A stretch of DNA of 9,922 nt from JAYZDB01 sp036338025 (GTDB lineage: Bacteria; Planctomycetota; UBA1135; UBA2386), in NCBI GenBank assembly GCA_036338025.1, contig JAYZDB010000276.1, positions 1 to 9,922 of the forward strand, given 5' to 3'. This document shows positions 6,158 to 9,922 of this stretch, piece by piece (the stretch's first letter is position 1; each line of letters starts with the position of its first letter). The notes beneath the pieces are model-generated. The model ran no database searches, had not been told where the DNA came from, and saw nothing but the letters and a program-made list of their open reading frames with translations. The translations under genes were made by a program, and so were the position numbers.

Positions 6158-6988
6158 CTAGGCGGAGGTGATCGAGCCGTCCGGACGCTGCGTGATCTCC
6201 AGGCCGAGGCGTGCCCGCAGGTCGGCTTCGGCGTTGCCGAGCAAGCGGTCGAGTTCGCCCTCGTCAGCGTGCTCCCCAAACAGGCTGACCCGCAGGCTGA
6301 CGTTGTCTTTGGCTCCCATCACCCGGGCCCGGGTATGGATCTCCGGGAAGCGTCGGTTGATGTCGGTGAGAATGCGCTTCAGGGCGGATTCGTCGCCGCC
6401 AGGCCACTCGACGTGACGGGCTTTCTTGACCACGCCCGGGCCATCGGCGGCCAGCGCCGGCACGACGTACAGATCGAACATCCGCTGCATCTCCTCCGGC
6501 ACGCCTGGCAGGAGGAAAAACGACGTTTGGGCGACCTTCAGGCGGACCGCCGGTGCCGTGCCCATCGGGTTCTCGTAGCACACCGATCCGCCGGGCACCC
6601 GGGCCATGGCCAGCCGATCCTCGTTGAGCTCGGGATTCTCGACCACGCCACGCGCCGCAAGTCGTTTGTAGGAACGGCCCAACATCTCGACAGCCCGATC
6701 GTCCAGGGTCAGCGGCAGGTTGGCTGCCCTGGCGACAGATTCCCGGGTCAGGTCGTCGTGACCCGGACCCATCCCGCCGGTCGTGATGATGTAGGCCGGA
6801 TCGCGTTCCAGGGCGTATCGGAAGGCCTCGACCATCTCGTCCTCGACCTCGTCAATTACCTGGATCGATTGGACCCGAAACGCCAATTTGTCGAGGTACT
6901 TGGCCATGAAATTGGCGTTCCGGTCGAGGACCGAACCCTCCAACAATTCACTACCCAGACAAAAGATAAAGACGTTCTTCGTAGTCAC
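6158..6988 (-). CDS. cinA: CinA-like MoaB/MogA-domain protein (COG1058 type, no PncC domain)
   Basis: The 276-residue protein carries the molybdopterin-binding-like domain of CinA. The N-terminal motif is GSELLEGSVLDRNA (12-25), the glycine-rich loop is TTGGMGPGHDD (69-79; the family usually has GPTHDD), and PGVPEEM (161-167) is the third signature. Full-length CinA (about 400 residues) adds a PncC nicotinamide-nucleotide amidase domain; here the protein stops after a short alpha/beta extension (about 190-265). It therefore fits the single-domain COG1058 group, some members of which hydrolyse ADP-ribose or related nucleotides; the substrate here is not known. GTG at 6988 is the earliest possible start, because an in-frame TAG lies 12 nt upstream, and AGGAT at 6995-6999 gives a six-base spacing. 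It is the first gene of the leftward run, 15 bp ahead of mutY, and is divergent from gyrA. The family call is firm; the gene symbol is by family only. Confidence 0.88.
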   Translation of the reverse strand: MTTKNVFIFCLGSELLEGSVLDRNANFMAKYLDKLAFRVQSIQVIDEVEDEMVEAFRYALERDPAYIITTGGMGPGHDDLTRESVARAANLPLTLDDRAVEMLGRSYKRLAARGVVENPELNEDRLAMARVPGGSVCYENPMGTAPAVRLKVAQTSFFLLPGVPEEMQRMFDLYVVPALAADGPGVVKKARHVEWPGGDESALKRILTDINRRFPEIHTRARVMGAKDNVSLRVSLFGEHADEGELDRLLGNAEADLRARLGLEITQRPDGSITSA

Positions 6989-7117
6989 GAGATGATCCTA
7001 GATGATGTTCCCACCGGCAAAGCCCTCATACCATACAGGATGATGGCCCGCGGTAGATAGGGCGAATTCGGACCCGCGATAACGGCCCCCGGAAACCCGT
7101 AAGACCACCTCTGACCG
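6989..7117. promoter_or_regulatory. Divergent intergenic region between cinA and gyrA
   Basis: This 129-bp gap must hold the promoters for the leftward cinA-mutY run and for gyrA. I see an AT-richer patch around 7025-7045 (minus strand TATGGTATGAG), which could be a weak -10 region for cinA, but no matching -35. On the plus side GATAAC at 7077-7082 is a poor -10 candidate. Notably, no Shine-Dalgarno precedes the gyrA ATG. The call is by position; the exact boxes are not supported. Confidence 0.3.
6995..6999 (-). promoter_or_regulatory. Ribosome binding site that decides the GTG start of the cinA-like gene
   Basis: AGGAT on the minus strand lies six bases before the GTG at 6988. Together with the in-frame stop just upstream it makes this GTG the start. 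Confidence 0.55.
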
Positions 7118-9598
7118 ATGACAGATACGCCTGCAGCCGACCCCCAACAAGAATTCCCTAATCTTCTTCTAGAGAAGGAGATGCGGGAGAGTTATCTGAA
7201 CTACAGCATGAGCGTGATCCTGAGTCGCGCTCTGCCGGACGCCCGCGACGGCCTCAAGCCCAGTCAGCGGCGGATCCTGGTCGCGATGCACGACCTCAAT
7301 CTCGGTCCGCGCTCCAAGCATCGCAAGTCGGCGAAGATCTGCGGCGACACATCCGGCAACTACCACCCGCACGGCGAGTCCGTGGTCTACCCGACCCTGG
7401 TCGGCATGGCGCAGCCATTCACCACCCGGTACCCCTTGGTAGACAGCCAGGGCAACTTCGGGGCCATCGACGGCAGTCCACCCGCCGCCATGCGCTACAC
7501 GGAAGCCCGGATGGCGATGCCAGCCACCGACCTGCTCACCGACCGGGACAAGGAAACGGTCGATGAGACCGACAACTACGACGGCATGCGGAAGGAACCG
7601 GTCGTGCTACCGGGCCGATTCCCCAGCCTGATCTGCAACGGTTCGACCGGCATCGCCGTCGGCATGGCGACCAGCCTGCCGCCGCACAACCTCCCCGAGG
7701 TCGTTGGGGCGCTCAAGGTCTTGTTGAAGAATCCCGAGGCCACCCTCGACGAACTCCTTCAGCACGTCCAGGGTCCGGACTTCCCGACCGGCGGCACCAT
7801 CATGGGTCGAAGCGGTCTGCGCGACGCCTACAAGTCCGGCCGCGGGGCTGTGGTCGTGCGCTCGAAGTACCACGTCGAGGAAGTGCGGGGCCGGAAACAG
7901 TTGGTGTTCACGGAGATTCCGTACCAGGTCAAGGTCAACACGATCCTCGAGCGGGTCGTGACGATCGCCAAGAGCGGTCAGATTGACTCGATCTCCGACG
8001 TCAACGACGAGACCAACGACCGGGTCGGCCTGCGCATCGTCGTGGAACTCAAGCGTGGGGTCGAAGACGAGAGCGTGCCGGTGAACCAGCTGTTCAAGCT
8101 GTCGCCGCTGCAGAGCAAGTTCAGCATCATCAACCTCGCGATCGTCGAGGGCGGCCCCCGCACTCTCGGTCTCAAGGAAATCCTGCAGTGCCACATCGAC
8201 CACCGTGTCGATGTGATCACGCGGCGGACTCAGTTCCTGCTCCGCAAGGCGGAGGAACGACGGCACATCTTGGAAGGTCTGCGGATCGCGGTCCAGAACA
8301 TCGACGACGTGGTCGAGATGATCAAGACTTCGAAGAGCCCCGACCACGCGCGCATCCGCTTGATGGAGAGCTTCGAGTTGTCGGAGATTCAGGCGCGGGC
8401 CGTTCTCGACATGCGCCTCGCCCGGCTCACCGGCCTCGAGATCGAGAAGCTCGAAGCCGAGTACAAGGAAGTCTTGGACAAGATCGCGTACTACAACACG
8501 ATCCTGACCGACCGCCAGGTGCTGCTGGGCCTCATCCGCGAGGATCTCGATGAGATGGTCAAGGCCTATGGCGATCCGCGCCGGACCGCGATCTCCGACG
8601 AAGAGGTCGGGAACTTCATCGACGAAGACCTGATCACCGAGGAGATGATGGTCGTGACGGTCAGTCACGGCGGCTACATCAAGCGGACAGCGCTTGATCA
8701 GTACCGCGCTCAGAGTCGTGGAGGCAAGGGCATTCAGGCTGGCGATACCAAGGAAGGCGACTTCCTGTCCAAGCTGTTCGTCGCCAGCACCCATGACTAC
8801 TTCCTGTTCTTCTCCGACCGCGGACGTGTTTACTGGCGCAAGGTCTACCAACTACCCCAGTTTGGTCGGACCGCACGCGGCCGGGCACTGATCAACGTCA
8901 TTAAGACCCAGGTCGAAGGTGAGCGCATCACCCAGATCCTGCGGGTCGACAAGTTCGATGACGAGCACTTCTTGATCACCGCCACCGCCAAGGGCTTGAT
9001 CAAGAAGACCCTGCTGTCAGCCTACGGCCGCCCCAAGAAGGGTGGCATCATCGCTGTCGGACTCGAAGAGGATGACCGATTGATCGGAGTCAGCATCAGC
9101 GCACCCGGCCAGTCGATCGTGCTCGGAACCAAGGAGGGCATGGCGATCCGGTTCGAGGAGTCTGGTGTGCGTGCGATGGGTCGGAGTGCTCGCGGAGTTC
9201 GCGGCATCAAGCTCAAGCACGATGGCGACGAAGTCGTCGACATGGTCATCGCGACCGATGACCAGACCCTGCTCACCGTTTGCGAAAAGGGCTACGGTAA
9301 ACGCACCAGCGTGGCGGAGTACCGCACGCAGGGCCGTGGTGGTTCGGGCATGATCGACATCCGGACCTCGGAGCGGAACGGCAAGGTCGTCAACCTGCTG
9401 GCGGTCACCGATGAGGATGAAGTGATGATGATCACCCGACTCGGGCAGATCGTCCGCACCTCCGCCAAGGGCATCAGCGTGATCGGCCGTGCGACCCAGG
9501 GAGTGCGCTGCATTACCCTCAAGTCCGGGGACTCACTGGTCGCCTGCGCCAAGGTGACGTCGGAAGAACCGGAACCCGCCGAAGCCGACGGCACCTAG
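7118..9598 (+). CDS. gyrA: DNA gyrase subunit A
   Basis: GyrA cuts and rejoins DNA in the GyrA2GyrB2 enzyme that adds negative supercoils. The 826 residues show: an N-terminal arm (EMRESYLNYSMSVILSRALP, 21-40); a winged-helix domain with the catalytic tyrosine Y127 in AAMRYTEARM; a tower with the isoleucine-rich IPYQVKVN (267-274); a coiled-coil arm (about 365-490) with the family's LDMRLARLTGLE; and a six-bladed C-terminal pinwheel from about 505. The GyrA box QSRGGKG (532-538; E. coli QRRGGKG) marks it as gyrase, not topoisomerase IV ParC. Later blades repeat G-R/K-x-x-x-G motifs near 583-589, 637-643, 688-694, 739-745 and 790-796. In the quinolone region the residues matching E. coli D82, S83, A84, D87 and R91 are E87, S88, V89, P92 and G96. 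E. coli GyrA has 875 residues; this one has a shorter acidic tail (EEPEPAEADGT). gyrB is not in this window. The ATG at 7118 fits the family N-terminus but lacks a clear ribosome binding site. Confidence 0.98.
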   Translation: MTDTPAADPQQEFPNLLLEKEMRESYLNYSMSVILSRALPDARDGLKPSQRRILVAMHDLNLGPRSKHRKSAKICGDTSGNYHPHGESVVYPTLVGMAQPFTTRYPLVDSQGNFGAIDGSPPAAMRYTEARMAMPATDLLTDRDKETVDETDNYDGMRKEPVVLPGRFPSLICNGSTGIAVGMATSLPPHNLPEVVGALKVLLKNPEATLDELLQHVQGPDFPTGGTIMGRSGLRDAYKSGRGAVVVRSKYHVEEVRGRKQLVFTEIPYQVKVNTILERVVTIAKSGQIDSISDVNDETNDRVGLRIVVELKRGVEDESVPVNQLFKLSPLQSKFSIINLAIVEGGPRTLGLKEILQCHIDHRVDVITRRTQFLLRKAEERRHILEGLRIAVQNIDDVVEMIKTSKSPDHARIRLMESFELSEIQARAVLDMRLARLTGLEIEKLEAEYKEVLDKIAYYNTILTDRQVLLGLIREDLDEMVKAYGDPRRTAISDEEVGNFIDEDLITEEMMVVTVSHGGYIKRTALDQYRAQSRGGKGIQAGDTKEGDFLSKLFVASTHDYFLFFSDRGRVYWRKVYQLPQFGRTARGRALINVIKTQVEGERITQILRVDKFDDEHFLITATAKGLIKKTLLSAYGRPKKGGIIAVGLEEDDRLIGVSISAPGQSIVLGTKEGMAIRFEESGVRAMGRSARGVRGIKLKHDGDEVVDMVIATDDQTLLTVCEKGYGKRTSVAEYRTQGRGGSGMIDIRTSERNGKVVNLLAVTDEDEVMMITRLGQIVRTSAKGISVIGRATQGVRCITLKSGDSLVACAKVTSEEPEPAEADGT

Positions 9599-9602
9599 GC
9601 CG

Positions 9603-9922
9603 ATGGGGAGCTACCTGTCGCGGATCACCGAGGACGTCAAGACAGCCATGCGCGCCAAGGACAAGATGCGCCTGACGGTCTTGCGGATGATGGTCGCCAG
9701 CATCAAGAGCGAACAAGACCGCCAGGGTGTCGAAGACCTGGCGGATGCCGAGGAACTCGCGATCGTTTCACGCGCCGTCAAGACCCGCAAGGAATCGGTG
9801 CAGCAAGCCCTCGACGCGGACCGGCAGGACATCGCAGACAACGAACTCGCAGAGATCGAGATCGTCCAGACCTACCTGCCGCAGCAGATGGATGGCGACG
9901 AACTTGCGACCAAGGTCCAGGA
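9603..9922 (+). CDS. yqeY: GatB/YqeY-domain protein, N-terminal part (runs off right edge)
   Basis: An open frame of 106 codons runs from ATG 9603 to the window end. It begins MGSYLSRITEDVKTAMRAKD, followed by KMRLTVLRMMVASIKSEQ (21-38), then VSRAVKTRKESVQQALDADR (about 56-75), and EIEIVQTYLPQQM (about 83-95). These are the family signatures (RL..RM..A.......; L....K.RK.S...; E......YLP.Q.). YqeY proteins are about 150 residues, so some 40 are missing. The domain is related to the tail of the GatB subunit of the Asp-tRNA/Glu-tRNA amidotransferase that contacts tRNA; the cellular role of stand-alone YqeY is not well defined. It starts 4 bp after the gyrA stop, so it is almost surely co-transcribed with gyrA and perhaps translationally coupled; only a weak TAGG, part of the gyrA stop, precedes it. 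Confidence 0.92.
   Translation, partial: MGSYLSRITEDVKTAMRAKDKMRLTVLRMMVASIKSEQDRQGVEDLADAEELAIVSRAVKTRKESVQQALDADRQDIADNELAEIEIVQTYLPQQMDGDELATKVQ

Noticed and set aside
5218..6279. Minus-strand ORF of 353 codons in another frame of mutY
   Set aside because: Arg/Ser/Thr-rich shifted-frame reading; the mutY frame carries all conserved residues.
5843..7060. Long plus-strand ORF of 405 codons opposite mutY and cinA
   Set aside because: It lies fully antisense to two genes with complete catalytic and family motifs; long antisense ORFs are expected in GC-rich DNA, and its translation shows no family I recognise.
7607..8851. Minus-strand ORF of 414 codons inside gyrA
   Set aside because: Antisense shadow of the conserved gyrA reading frame, rich in D, V, L and R, with no motif.

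Overview
This 9.9 kb window is GC-rich, tightly packed chromosomal DNA from a Gram-negative-type bacterium. Planctomycetota is my best guess (inference, about 60%). The clues are a formylglycine-type sulfatase lipoprotein among housekeeping genes, a GyrA whose quinolone-region reads HGESVVYPT, and a stand-alone MoxR ATPase. No phylogeny could be run. There are eight genes, two of them cut by the window edges. I see no tRNA or rRNA gene, no insertion sequence, no CRISPR array, no attachment site and no phage gene.

Layout from left to right. (1) On the minus strand, the first 74 codons of a frataxin/CyaY homologue run off the left edge. (2) A stretch of about 230 bp follows with no credible protein gene. 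It holds a very clear minus-strand intrinsic terminator and several nested inverted repeats: either a structured 3' UTR of moxR or a small RNA. (3) A minus-strand moxR AAA+ ATPase gene. (4) Divergent from it, a plus-strand gene for a TPR-repeat lipoprotein. (5) Converging on that gene with only 9 bp between stop codons is a minus-strand run in transcription order cinA-like, mutY, fabI, sulfatase, with gaps of 15, 84 and 39 bp; it is probably one operon or two overlapping transcription units. (6) Divergent from cinA, plus-strand gyrA is followed after 4 bp by a yqeY (GatB/YqeY-domain) gene that runs off the right edge.

The genes serve separate housekeeping roles: iron-sulfur biogenesis (cyaY), chaperone-like remodelling (moxR), an envelope TPR scaffold, sulfate-ester hydrolysis outside the cytoplasm, fatty-acid elongation (fabI), base-excision repair of 8-oxoG:A (mutY), nucleotide or cofactor clean-up (cinA), DNA topology (gyrA) and a tRNA-amidotransferase-related protein (yqeY). 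One possible link is that MutY carries a [4Fe-4S] cluster and frataxin works in cluster assembly, but the two genes are not adjacent.

I found no convincing new multi-gene system. The items most worth a second look are the structured non-coding stretch at 254-455, the GyrA substitutions at fluoroquinolone-binding positions, the MoxR gene that lacks its usual DUF58/VWA partners, and a frataxin gene in a probable planctomycete.
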